Assembly (NCBI GenBank): GCA_021811805.1
Contig: JAKAQA010000001.1
Span: forward strand, 64,533 to 99,294
Reading direction: 5' to 3'
From: a bacterium
Lineage (GTDB): Bacteria; SZUA-79; Acidulodesulfobacterales; Acidulodesulfobacteraceae
Length of the DNA: 34,762 nt
In this document: positions 1 through 7,991 of the stretch, one piece after another
Position numbering within the stretch: the stretch's first letter is position 1
Layout of the letters: each line of letters begins with the position of its first letter
The notes under the pieces: model-generated
What the model was told of the DNA's origin: nothing
Seen by the model: only the letters and a program-made list of their open reading frames with translations
Databases searched by the model: none
Translations under genes and position numbers: made by a program

Positions 1-1
1 C

Positions 2-139
2 GGTAAAATCATCCGTATAAACGAGTCTAGTTTAAGAAGCATCGGAAGAAATACTATGGGCGTAAAATTAGTCAATCTGGATGAAAACGAAAGAGTCGTC
101 AGCGCCATGATATCGGCTAACGAAATAGAGGAAGATTGA
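2..139 (+). CDS. gyrA: DNA gyrase subunit A, C-terminal end (partial)
   Basis: Reading frame 2 is open from the window edge to a TGA at 137-139. The 45 visible residues contain SLRSIGRNTMGVKL followed by NLDENERVVS and end in an acidic tail (NEIEED). The R-N-T-x-G-V-x-L pattern is the typical last blade repeat of the GyrA beta-pinwheel, which wraps DNA for negative supercoiling. ParC is a less likely alternative. Only the last part of the gene is present. The following gene, gpsA, starts 22 bp downstream on the same strand. Confidence 0.8.
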   Translation, partial: GKIIRINESSLRSIGRNTMGVKLVNLDENERVVSAMISANEIEED

Positions 140-161
140 GAATAAACTTAATAATAAAAAT

Positions 162-1184
162 ATGAATAAAACTGTAGGCATTATCGGCTCCGGAAGTTTT
201 GGAACGGCGCTCGCCGTTAATTTTTCAAAATTTGCGGAGAGGGTTTATTTAAAATGCAGAAGCAAAGAATTTGCGGAAGAATTAAAAACAAAGAGATATA
301 ACGAATATTATCTAAAAGGAGTTAATTTAGGCGAAAATATTATAATAACCGACGATTATGAAACCGTTTTTAAAAATTGCGGCATTATATTCCTTGCAGT
401 TCCGTCTATTGCGTTAAAAGATACGCTTATGGACATAAAAAAAACGCGGGATAAATTTGACCTTAGCGGCTGCATATTCGTAAATACCGCAAAGGGATTA
501 GGCGATAAATCTATGGAACTGCCGCACAAAGTTTTTGAAAGCGTTCTGGGAAGCCCTATGTTTGAAAGATATGCGGTTTTAAGCGGTCCTAGTTTTGCGG
601 CGGAGGTTTCAAGGCATCTTCCGACGGCGGTTTGCATAGCGTCGTTCAACGATAAAATTTTAGATGAATTAAAAGCTTTTTTTAAAAATATAATAAACTT
701 TAGAATATACACCTTAAACGATGTTAAAGGGGTCGAATTAGGCGGGGCGCTGAAAAATATTATAGCTCTCGCCGCCGGCATATCCGACGGGCTTGGATTG
801 GGGAATAATGCGAGGGCGGCCCTCTTAACCCGCGGAATAGCTGAGATTACAAGATTCGGCGAGGCGTCGGGAGCGGATAAGCAAACTTTTACGGGATTAT
901 CGGGTTTAGGCGACTTAATGCTGACTGCCGCATCCGATTTAAGCAGAAACAGGTCGGTTGGGATAAGAATAGGAAAAGGCGAGAGCCTTGATTTGATTTT
1001 AAAAGGCATGAAGATGGTTGCTGAAGGCGTTGCGACTACTAGGTCGGTGCATAACATAGCCAAAGAAAAAAATATATATATGCCGATAACCGAAGTAGTA
1101 TATTCGGTTCTTTATGAAGGACTTAAGCCTTCGGATGCGATAATTAAACTTTTGGAAAGAGATATAAAAGACGAGTTTGTATAA
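162..1184 (+). CDS. gpsA: NAD(P)-dependent glycerol-3-phosphate dehydrogenase
   Basis: Cytoplasmic enzyme that reduces dihydroxyacetone phosphate to sn-glycerol-3-phosphate, the backbone for phospholipid synthesis. The 340 aa match the usual family length of about 330-340. The N-terminus has the Rossmann dinucleotide-binding glycines (GIIGSGSFGTALA, residues 6-18). The middle has NTAKGLG and LSGPSFAAEV, and the C-terminal helical domain has GVELGGALKNIIALAAG, which carries the catalytic Lys region and the substrate-binding Arg/Asn segment (GNNARAALLTRG). It starts at ATG 162, just downstream of gyrA, without a strong Shine-Dalgarno sequence. The next gene lies beyond a MITE-like repeat, so this is probably the end of the transcription unit. 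Confidence 0.95.
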   Translation: MNKTVGIIGSGSFGTALAVNFSKFAERVYLKCRSKEFAEELKTKRYNEYYLKGVNLGENIIITDDYETVFKNCGIIFLAVPSIALKDTLMDIKKTRDKFDLSGCIFVNTAKGLGDKSMELPHKVFESVLGSPMFERYAVLSGPSFAAEVSRHLPTAVCIASFNDKILDELKAFFKNIINFRIYTLNDVKGVELGGALKNIIALAAGISDGLGLGNNARAALLTRGIAEITRFGEASGADKQTFTGLSGLGDLMLTAASDLSRNRSVGIRIGKGESLDLILKGMKMVAEGVATTRSVHNIAKEKNIYMPITEVVYSVLYEGLKPSDAIIKLLERDIKDEFV

Positions 1185-1217
1185 ATGCGAAGCAATCCGT
1201 TCGATTGTGACAACAAA

Positions 1218-1398
1218 CCCAAATCCCGTGCTAAATAACACTGGATTCCCGCTTTCGCGGGAATGACACCTAACGAGTGAAATTATAAACACTGTATTGT
1301 CATTCCCGCGAAAGCGATATTTCCATCCGTGTTTATCGAAGCATGTCTTTGATACGGATGGAAATGCCAGAAAATAAATTTCTAAATCGGGATTTGGG
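1218..1398. mobile_element. MITE-like element, copy 1
   Basis: A 181-bp non-coding element between gpsA and the OsmC gene. Its ends are a perfect 11-bp inverted repeat, CCCAAATCCCG at 1218-1228 and its complement at 1388-1398. The element is flanked on both sides by the direct repeat ACAAA (1213-1217 and 1399-1403), which looks like a 5-bp target-site duplication. Inside are an 18-bp perfect inverted repeat (1251-1268 with 1298-1315) and a 12-bp one (1319-1330 with 1354-1365). The same element occurs at 21678-21885; relative to that copy about 27 bp are missing near the left end. No transposase is encoded. Confidence 0.85.
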
Positions 1399-1446
1399 AC
1401 AAACTAAAAAGTAGTAATAGTAAGCGGTAAAAAGGGAGGGGTTATT

Positions 1447-1869
1447 GTGGGAATTAAATTAGAATATCTTAAGGATTTACAGTTCAGGGCATTTTCAGAC
1501 AAAGATAACGGCTATTCGGTTTTACTCGACACCTCAAGGGAATCCGGCGGAGGCGACGAAGGTATAAAGCCTACCGATTTAATCCTCGTTGGACTTGCCG
1601 GGTGCAGTTCTATGGATGTAGTTTCTATTTTAAAGAAAAAAAAGCAGAATATAACGGATTACAGGGTGAGCGTTACTGGAGAAAGGGCGGAAACCCACCC
1701 CCGCGTATTTACCAAGATTTCTATAATTTATGAAATTAAAGGCGAAAATATCGACGAACAGGCGGTAAAAAGAGCCGTAGAATTATCTAAGGACAAATAT
1801 TGCAGCGTTTGGGCTATGTTAAAAAATACGGTCGATATAGAATGGTCGTATAAAATCGAAAACCGTTAA
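1447..1869 (+). CDS. OsmC/Ohr-family protein
   Basis: Small cytosolic OsmC-fold protein of 140 aa. OsmC/Ohr proteins use two cysteines to reduce organic or fatty-acid hydroperoxides. Both are visible here: Cys53 in LVGLAGCSSMDVV and Cys119 in DKYCSVWAML, placed as in the family. The glycine-rich segment GGGDEGIKPTDL before the first Cys is typical of the YhfA/OsmC branch rather than classical Ohr. The start is GTG at 1447, preceded by a strong purine-rich ribosome site (GGGAGGGG). The following AMMECR1 gene begins within about 30 bp, so the two are probably co-transcribed. The substrate is not predictable from sequence. Confidence 0.85.
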   Translation: MGIKLEYLKDLQFRAFSDKDNGYSVLLDTSRESGGGDEGIKPTDLILVGLAGCSSMDVVSILKKKKQNITDYRVSVTGERAETHPRVFTKISIIYEIKGENIDEQAVKRAVELSKDKYCSVWAMLKNTVDIEWSYKIENR

Positions 1870-1895
1870 AGGTGAAAATTGCAGAGGTGATTAAT

Positions 1896-2468
1896 ATGAA
1901 ATATTTTGATTTAACGGAAGATGAAAAATCTATTCTCGTCAAAATAGCAAGAAAATCAATAGAAGACAGCTTTAATCGCAATAAAGAATTATTTATCGGC
2001 TCAAAAGAGTTATTATCCGCGTTGTCGGATAATCTTAAAACTAAAGCAGGGGTGTTTGTGACACTCAAAACCGGAGGCGAGCAGTTAAGAGGATGTATAG
2101 GTAATTTTAATTTCGATATTCCTATTTATCAAAATGTTTATAATATGGCAAAAGAAGCGGCTTTCAGCGACCCTAGATTTATGCCGTTAAATAATGCCGA
2201 ACTTCAAAAAATAAAAATTGAGATATCGGTTTTAACGCCGCTTGAAAAGATAGACAGCCTCGATAATATCGAAATCGGAAAGCACGGTCTATATCTCATA
2301 AAAGGGCCGTGCCATGGGGTTTTGCTTCCGCAGGTCGCCACGGAATGCAATATGGATAAAGAGGGATTTTTGGAAGCGGTTTCTATAAAGGCGGGTCTTT
2401 CGCCCGATGCCTATAAAAACGGGGCGGATATATGCACATTCTCCGCCATTGTATTCGGAGAAGATTAA
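1896..2468 (+). CDS. AMMECR1-domain protein
   Basis: A 190-aa single-domain AMMECR1 protein, homologous to the human AMMECR1 protein and to 'protein A' of the AmmeMemoRadiSam gene set. The invariant LRGCIGN motif is present, as are SDPRFMPL and the later ISVLTPLEKID strand. The function of the family is unknown. The start at ATG 1896 is preferred over an in-frame GTG at 1872, because GAGGTG sits seven bases before the ATG. The stop codon TAA (2466-2468) shares one base with the ATG of the siroheme gene, so translation is coupled to the heme cluster. The Memo and radical SAM partners of the AmmeMemoRadiSam set are not in this window. Confidence 0.9.
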   Translation: MKYFDLTEDEKSILVKIARKSIEDSFNRNKELFIGSKELLSALSDNLKTKAGVFVTLKTGGEQLRGCIGNFNFDIPIYQNVYNMAKEAAFSDPRFMPLNNAELQKIKIEISVLTPLEKIDSLDNIEIGKHGLYLIKGPCHGVLLPQVATECNMDKEGFLEAVSIKAGLSPDAYKNGADICTFSAIVFGED

Positions 2469-3112
2469 TGAAATATTATCCCGTTAATCTTAATATTTCC
2501 GGTAAAAGAGTTCTTGTCGTAGGCGGCGGTATGGTTGCCGCAAGGAAAGTGGAAAGGCTTTTAGAAAGAGGGGCGGATATAATTTTAGTAGCTCCTGAAA
2601 TATCCGGCGAAATAAAAGAATCTGTTAAGAAGTCTAAAATAGAATGGATTGAAAGGGTCTATAAAACAGGCGACGAAAAAGGTGCATTTGCTGTTTTTTG
2701 CGCGGTTTCTCCGGGAAAAAAGAACGAAAAAATGGAGGGGAGCCTTTTTAAGCGATGCGTTAAAAAAAATATTTTAATAAACGTTGCAGACAAGCCGGAA
2801 TTTTGTACATTCACGCTCCCCGCGCTTGTTTCAAGGGGGGAGTTTGATATAGCCGTCTTTACGAGCGGACACAGCCCCAGGCTTGCTAGAAAAATAAGGG
2901 AAGACTTAGAAAAAGTTTATGGGGAAGAGTATAATACATATGTCAAAATTCTCGGATTTATGAGAAAAGAAATTAAAATGAAAAAATATCCGCAAAGCAG
3001 GAATCAAAAACTATTCGACGAATTAATCAATTCAGACCTTTACGAACTTGTCAGAGATAAAAAATTTTCCGATGTCAGTCTTTTTATAAGCGATTTTCTT
3101 AAGAGAGCGTAA
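2468..3112 (+). CDS. Precorrin-2 dehydrogenase / sirohydrochlorin ferrochelatase (SirC/CysG N-domain type)
   Basis: A 214-aa protein of the CysG N-terminal/Met8p family. It oxidises precorrin-2 to sirohydrochlorin with NAD+, and some members also insert iron to give siroheme. The Rossmann motif VLVVGGGMVAARKVERLL lies near residue 15, followed by the dimerisation segment with NVADKPEFCTFTLPALVSRG and the typical SPRLARKIREDLE. The start at ATG 2468 overlaps the AMMECR1 stop by one base. A longer in-frame start at 2432 would add twelve residues inside the upstream gene and is less likely. It feeds the siroheme-dependent heme route encoded just downstream (cobA-hemD, ahbC, ahbD). Sequence alone does not tell whether it chelates iron. 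Confidence 0.9.
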   Translation: MKYYPVNLNISGKRVLVVGGGMVAARKVERLLERGADIILVAPEISGEIKESVKKSKIEWIERVYKTGDEKGAFAVFCAVSPGKKNEKMEGSLFKRCVKKNILINVADKPEFCTFTLPALVSRGEFDIAVFTSGHSPRLARKIREDLEKVYGEEYNTYVKILGFMRKEIKMKKYPQSRNQKLFDELINSDLYELVRDKKFSDVSLFISDFLKRA

Positions 3113-3117
3113 AAATA

Positions 3118-3963
3118 ATGCTTAAAGAATTATATTTGATTCCCGTTGCCGTATATATATTTTCTTACTTACCCCTTTTGTTTCAAAAAAAGAAAATGTA
3201 TAAAGTCTTCATTTCTTTAATTTATGCCGGTTTTGCCCTTCAAACGTTAATATTTTTTATATTTTTGGGTATTAAGGGATTCACCGTGCCCGTTCATATC
3301 GACAGATTCGTATTTTTCAATGCATGGATACTCATGTTTATAGTCGTATTATTCGGCCTTTTCTATAAAGTTGAGTATATCCTTTTATATATTACGCCTT
3401 TAGTCGCGCTAAATTTGTTAATAGGTTTTTTTGTTCCGCATGTTCATATAAAACTTGTTATGCTGAATGCGGACAAAACTATCCTTTTAACGCATATAGT
3501 CCTTATATTGATAGGCGATTCGCTTTTTGCCCTTGCTTTTATAGTTTCTTTAATATATATTTTTCAGGAAAGAAAAATCAAGAATAAGAAGAACTTGAAG
3601 CTATTCGATAAAAAAGATATTCAGCTCCAGGAAGTTCTGCATTCGGGTGGCGGATATAACTTAGAGCTGCTGGATAATATTAATTATCAGTGCCTAAAAA
3701 TAGGTTTTCCCTTTATAACGTTAGGCATAGTTATGGGTATTTATCTGTCCGGTTCTTTGTTCGGGACTTTTATGGTCGTAAAGCCTATCGAAATTATGTC
3801 TCTGATAACATGGCTTATTTACGCGGTCCTGCTTCACGAGAGGATGGCAAAGGGTTTAAGGGGAAAGAGGGCCGCCGTTTTCAGTGTTGCAGGCTTTTTA
3901 CTTATACTTTTCAGTTTAAGTTTTTCTTTTTATTTATTTCCGGCATTTCACGGATTAAAATAA
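3118..3963 (+). CDS. CcsA/HemX-type integral membrane protein
   Basis: Integral membrane protein of 281 aa with about eight hydrophobic segments, of the cytochrome c assembly (CcsA/ResC/HemX) family. The ending LITWLIYAVLLHERMAKGLR followed by GKRAAVFSVAGF is characteristic of the family. Members either help deliver heme for c-type cytochrome assembly (CcsA) or sit next to hemA and modulate glutamyl-tRNA reductase (HemX of Bacillus). Its position directly between the sirC-like gene and hemA favours the HemX-like placement. The length is on the short side, close to HemX. It starts six bases after the upstream stop. The exact role is not resolved. Confidence 0.8.
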   Translation: MLKELYLIPVAVYIFSYLPLLFQKKKMYKVFISLIYAGFALQTLIFFIFLGIKGFTVPVHIDRFVFFNAWILMFIVVLFGLFYKVEYILLYITPLVALNLLIGFFVPHVHIKLVMLNADKTILLTHIVLILIGDSLFALAFIVSLIYIFQERKIKNKKNLKLFDKKDIQLQEVLHSGGGYNLELLDNINYQCLKIGFPFITLGIVMGIYLSGSLFGTFMVVKPIEIMSLITWLIYAVLLHERMAKGLRGKRAAVFSVAGFLLILFSLSFSFYLFPAFHGLK

Positions 3964-3992
3964 ATTATAATAATTAATAATAGATAAACTAT

Positions 3993-5357
3993 ATGGATAT
4001 TTTAATAATAGGACTAAATCATAAATCGGCAGAAATTGGCAATAGGGAAACGGTTTCCAAAAAACTCCTGACTATTGAATTAAGACAGGATTTTACGAAT
4101 AAACTGCTTGACATGAAAGATGAAAACGGCAGGCCTTTCATTAAAGAGGTCGTGGTTCTTACCACATGCAACAGGTCTGAGTTCATAATGCATTTGTCTT
4201 CCCAGGCGTCGTATGGGAAAGGCGGCCATATAATTAAAAGCTTAATAGCAAAACATTTTTTCGGGGATGCCGCCGGAGAAAATATTTTTTATATGCACCT
4301 CAACGAAGATGCGGTAAGGCATTTATTCAGCGTGGCTTCAAGTCTGGATTCAATGATAATAGGCGAACCTCAGATATTGGGACAGATGAAAGAGGCTTAT
4401 AACGAAGCATGCAAGTTTAAAACAAGCGGCAGGTTCTTAAATAAATTATTTCACAAGGCTTTTAACTGTGCAAAAACGGTCAGAACGGAAACAGGAATAG
4501 CGACGTCCCCCGTATCGGTCAGTTATGCCGCCGTCGAGCTTTCCAAAAAGGTATTTAACAGTTTAGACGAGAAAAAGGTTCTTCTTCTCGGGGCAGGTGA
4601 GATGGGAAAACTTACCGTCAAGCATTTTATAAAATACGGAGTGCGAAACATTTATATAGCAAACAGGACAAAAGAAAATGCTCTTAGATTTATAGAAGAA
4701 TCTTTTAGCTCAACCGAAAAAGAATATTTGAACGTTATAGATTTTTCGGAATATTATAAACTTTTGCCGCAGTCCGATATAGTTTTATGTTCTACAGGTT
4801 CCGAAGATTATGTTTTAAAATATGTAGATATTATACCGGTGATAAAAATCCGCAAGCAGAGGCCTTTGTTCCTAATCGATATTTCCATGCCGAGAAATAT
4901 AGATCCGGAAATTAACAAAATACCCAATGTTTATCTGTTTGATATAGACGACATAGGAAAGATGATAGAAGACAATATCGAAATAAGGAAACAGGAAGCC
5001 GATGCCGCTAAGGAATTCGTGGAAACTGCCGTTAAAGAATTTATGAACTGGAAAGAATCTCTGAATGTCGTGCCGGTTATAATTTCCCTGAGAAATAAGG
5101 TAAAAGATATATTGGAAATAGAATTATCCAAATATATCGGCGACAAAAAGGAAAAGGATTTAATAATAAATTCTTTGACGAATAAAATTCTTCATGAACC
5201 GACGATGCTTATAAAAAAGGCGTCCGCAAATTCTGAAGGCATAAGTTCTATCGAGACGATAAAGGCGCTTTTTAACCTTGATTCGGAAGATTTGACCGAT
5301 ACGGACAAAGGAAAAGAAAATGAAAACGTTAGCAAATATATAAAACTTATAAAATAA
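3993..5357 (+). CDS. hemA: Glutamyl-tRNA reductase
   Basis: Catalyses NADPH-dependent reduction of glutamyl-tRNA(Glu) to glutamate-1-semialdehyde, the first committed step of C5 tetrapyrrole synthesis. The 454 aa fit the family. Visible motifs are IIGLNHKSAEIG at the N-terminus, the catalytic cysteine at Cys59 in VLTTCNRSEF, the substrate-site segment MIIGEPQILGQMKEAY, and the NADPH-binding LLLGAGEMGKL. The C-terminal dimerisation helices follow. It lies downstream of the HemX-like gene and nine bases upstream of hemC. The glutamate-1-semialdehyde aminotransferase (hemL) that would act next is not in the window. Confidence 0.97.
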   Translation: MDILIIGLNHKSAEIGNRETVSKKLLTIELRQDFTNKLLDMKDENGRPFIKEVVVLTTCNRSEFIMHLSSQASYGKGGHIIKSLIAKHFFGDAAGENIFYMHLNEDAVRHLFSVASSLDSMIIGEPQILGQMKEAYNEACKFKTSGRFLNKLFHKAFNCAKTVRTETGIATSPVSVSYAAVELSKKVFNSLDEKKVLLLGAGEMGKLTVKHFIKYGVRNIYIANRTKENALRFIEESFSSTEKEYLNVIDFSEYYKLLPQSDIVLCSTGSEDYVLKYVDIIPVIKIRKQRPLFLIDISMPRNIDPEINKIPNVYLFDIDDIGKMIEDNIEIRKQEADAAKEFVETAVKEFMNWKESLNVVPVIISLRNKVKDILEIELSKYIGDKKEKDLIINSLTNKILHEPTMLIKKASANSEGISSIETIKALFNLDSEDLTDTDKGKENENVSKYIKLIK

Positions 5358-5366
5358 AGGTAAATT

Positions 5367-6323
5367 TTGAAAATCAAAATAGGGACAAGAGGTAGCAAAC
5401 TTGCTTTATATCAGGCTAACCTCGTCAAAGAAAGGCTGTCTGCATATTACGGCGGACTTTCAAGAGAGATAGCCGTCGAAATAATAACTATAAAGACGTC
5501 CGGAGATAAGATTTTAAATGCATCTTTAAGCAGTTTCGGCGGAAAAGGATTGTTTGTAAAAGAAATAGAAGAAGCGCTTTTTAGCGGAGACGTCGATATT
5601 GCAGTTCACAGCCTGAAAGATGTTCCGCAGATAATACCGGACGGCTTAATCTTAGGCGCGGCTTTAAAAAGAGACGACCCGAGAGACTGTATAATCTTAA
5701 AAGACAAGCCCGAAACATTCGGGGAAGGCTACCCTGAAAACTTAGCATCGCTGTTGAAAAGCCGCGCAATCGTCGGAACTTCAAGTTTAAGAAGACGGTC
5801 GCTGATGGCGAGGTATAAGGACGACCTTATATTCGAGCCGTTAAGGGGCAATATAGACACGAGGCTGGAAAAACTCAAAAACGGGTTTTTCGACGCTATC
5901 GTTTTATCTTCGTCGGGGCTTATAAGGCTTAATCTCGAACATTATATCGATATATATTTAGACCCCATCAGATTCATTCCCCAGTGCGGACAGGGGGTAA
6001 TAGCGATAGAACATAAAATCGGCAGACAGGATATTAAAGAAATTATTGACCCTTTAAACGACCCCAATACTTATGCCGCCGTTTTCGCCGAAAGAGCCTG
6101 CATAAGGGAATTAAACTGCGGATGCGCGTCCCCGGTAGGAGCCTATGCCTATCTAAGGGGCGATATTTTATATATTAAAAGTTTCGTTTCGAACATACAG
6201 GGGGAATATCTGGAAGATGAATTAAATGGTAAAAAAGGCGATTACGAGAGCATCGGCAGAAGTTTAGCTTTAAGGCTTATAGACAAAGGCGCTTTTGAAA
6301 TACTGAGCAAAAATAATTTATAA
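5367..6323 (+). CDS. hemC: Porphobilinogen deaminase (hydroxymethylbilane synthase)
   Basis: Polymerises four porphobilinogens to hydroxymethylbilane in the cytoplasm. The 318 aa include the start motif IGTRGSKLALYQ, the HSLKDVP motif with catalytic Asp85, the substrate-binding arginines in GTSSLRRRSLM and LRGNIDTRL, and the cofactor-attaching cysteine in LNCGCASPVGAY (Cys253 aligns with the dipyrromethane Cys; Cys251 is an extra neighbour). The start codon is TTG at 5367, the only sensible start before IGTRGS, with AAAGG a few bases upstream. It lies nine bases after hemA, as part of the heme operon. Confidence 0.97.
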   Translation: MKIKIGTRGSKLALYQANLVKERLSAYYGGLSREIAVEIITIKTSGDKILNASLSSFGGKGLFVKEIEEALFSGDVDIAVHSLKDVPQIIPDGLILGAALKRDDPRDCIILKDKPETFGEGYPENLASLLKSRAIVGTSSLRRRSLMARYKDDLIFEPLRGNIDTRLEKLKNGFFDAIVLSSSGLIRLNLEHYIDIYLDPIRFIPQCGQGVIAIEHKIGRQDIKEIIDPLNDPNTYAAVFAERACIRELNCGCASPVGAYAYLRGDILYIKSFVSNIQGEYLEDELNGKKGDYESIGRSLALRLIDKGAFEILSKNNL

Positions 6324-6350
6324 AATTTCTAAAAAAGGATTAAAGATTAA

Positions 6351-7991
6351 ATGAAGACAAAAGTGGTTAAAAAAGATATTAAAGCAGGCAAAAAGAAGAA
6401 AAGGGGCAGAGTATATCTTGCAGGCGCCGGACCGGGCGACCCCGAACTGCTTACTCTTAAAACTAAAAGGATTTTAGAGGAAGCAGACGTAATAATATAT
6501 GACAGCCTTATTTCGGAGGAAATTTTATCTTACGCAAAAGAAGGATGCGAGATAATTTATGCCGGCAAAAGGTCTTCAAACCACACTTTGCCGCAATACT
6601 CGATAAACGAGCTTCTTTCGGAAAAAGCGAAAACCAATAATATTGTTTTAAGGCTTAAAGGCGGAGACCCTTATCTTTTTGGCAGGGGTGGCGAAGAAGC
6701 TGAAAGATTATTTAAGGACAATATTCCTTTCGAGGTAATACCGGGTATTTCTTCATCTTTTGCCGTTCCGGCTTACGCGGGCATACCCTTGACCCACAGG
6801 GATTATGCTTCTACCGTCGCGATAGTTACCGGACATGAAGGAGAACATAAGAAAAAAAGCACGATAAACTGGAAGGGACTGGCGGGAGCAGATACTATCG
6901 TCATATTAATGGGGTATAAAAATTTAGATTCCAACGCGAAAAATTTAATTAAAGCGGGAAAAGATAAGAATACGCCTTGTGCCGTCATTCAGGAAGGAAC
7001 TACTTTAAATCAGAAAGCCGCCGTCGGAACTTTAAGCACTATAGCCGAAGAAGTTGAAAAAAAGGGATTAAAAAGCCCTCTGATATTAATCGTGGGCAAT
7101 GTTGTAAAATTAAGGAATACTTTAAACTGGTTCGAAAAAAGACCGTTAAGCGGTTTAAAGGTGATGGTTACGAGAGGAGAGGGGCAGGCTGGCACCCTTG
7201 CGGAAAAACTTAAAAAACTCGGGGCATTCGTTATAAGCCTGCCGCTTATAAAAATACTCAAAGACGGCGAAGGCATAGATAGAACTAAAATCGATAAAGC
7301 CGTTAAGAATATTAAAAAATACGATTATCTTATTTTTACAAGCGCAAACGCCGTTTCCGCATTCTTTGAACGTTATTTTTTAAAAGGAATGGATGCCAGA
7401 GCGCTTTCGGGCAAGAAAATAATTTCCGTAGGCAAGGTTTCGTCTTCGGAACTTTTAAAATATGGCATAATTCCGGATATCATTCCGTCGGAATCTTCGC
7501 AGGCGGGAATAATAGGCATTTTAAAAGATGCTGATATTAAGGGTAAAAAAGTTCTTTTTCCTCAGGCTTTAAAAATTAATAATGAACTTCCGGAATTTCT
7601 TGCATCCAAAGGGGCGCAGGCAGAAAATCTGCCGGTTTACGAAACGGTAGTGCCGGAAGAATCTAAAGAAGCGATGCGGGAAATTTTTGATTCGCTTAAA
7701 AAAACGGGCAAAAATATAGGACTGCCGGATAATTTGGATTTAAGCTCTTTTTGGGTTACCTTTACAAGTTATTCCACAGTAGAAAATTTCGCAAATGCAT
7801 TGGAAGGCGTTAAGAAAGGGCTTTTAAAGCAAGTAATCCGTTCGGGCGTCAAGTTTGCAAGCATAGGGAAGAAGACCGCTGAATATGCATTGGGATTTGG
7901 CATAAAATCTGATATAATATCTAAAGACGTAAGTATAGATTCGTTGGTTGACGGAATAGTTAGTTTTTATAAAAAAGGAGACAATATATAA
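6351..7991 (+). CDS. cobA-hemD: Uroporphyrinogen-III C-methyltransferase / uroporphyrinogen-III synthase fusion
   Basis: Bifunctional 546-aa fusion. Residues ~15-260 are a SAM-dependent methyltransferase (SUMT) with LAGAGPGDPELLTLK, the GGDPYLFGRGGEEA loop and the ITHRDYAS-like PLTHRDYASTVAIVTGH segment; it makes precorrin-2 from uroporphyrinogen III. Residues ~270-540 are uroporphyrinogen-III synthase (HemD), with VMVTRGEGQAGTL, FTSANAVSAFF and SYSTVENF. Together they take hydroxymethylbilane to precorrin-2, which the sirC-like enzyme encoded upstream oxidises. Such fusions are common in Gram-positive and deltaproteobacterial genomes. A basic N-terminal extension (VKKDIKAGKKKKRGR) precedes the first strand. 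The stop TAA shares its last base with the ATG of ahbC. Confidence 0.95.
   Translation: MKTKVVKKDIKAGKKKKRGRVYLAGAGPGDPELLTLKTKRILEEADVIIYDSLISEEILSYAKEGCEIIYAGKRSSNHTLPQYSINELLSEKAKTNNIVLRLKGGDPYLFGRGGEEAERLFKDNIPFEVIPGISSSFAVPAYAGIPLTHRDYASTVAIVTGHEGEHKKKSTINWKGLAGADTIVILMGYKNLDSNAKNLIKAGKDKNTPCAVIQEGTTLNQKAAVGTLSTIAEEVEKKGLKSPLILIVGNVVKLRNTLNWFEKRPLSGLKVMVTRGEGQAGTLAEKLKKLGAFVISLPLIKILKDGEGIDRTKIDKAVKNIKKYDYLIFTSANAVSAFFERYFLKGMDARALSGKKIISVGKVSSSELLKYGIIPDIIPSESSQAGIIGILKDADIKGKKVLFPQALKINNELPEFLASKGAQAENLPVYETVVPEESKEAMREIFDSLKKTGKNIGLPDNLDLSSFWVTFTSYSTVENFANALEGVKKGLLKQVIRSGVKFASIGKKTAEYALGFGIKSDIISKDVSIDSLVDGIVSFYKKGDNI

Noticed and set aside
356-1063. Long open frame on the minus strand inside gpsA
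   Set aside because: It is a shadow of the gpsA codon pattern, with no ribosome site and no family motifs. The same holds for the other antisense frames in hemC, polA, norZ and kdpB.
1218-1398. Small CRISPR-like or tandem repeat array
   Set aside because: The repeated units are inverted arms of one hairpin element, not evenly spaced direct repeats with unique spacers.
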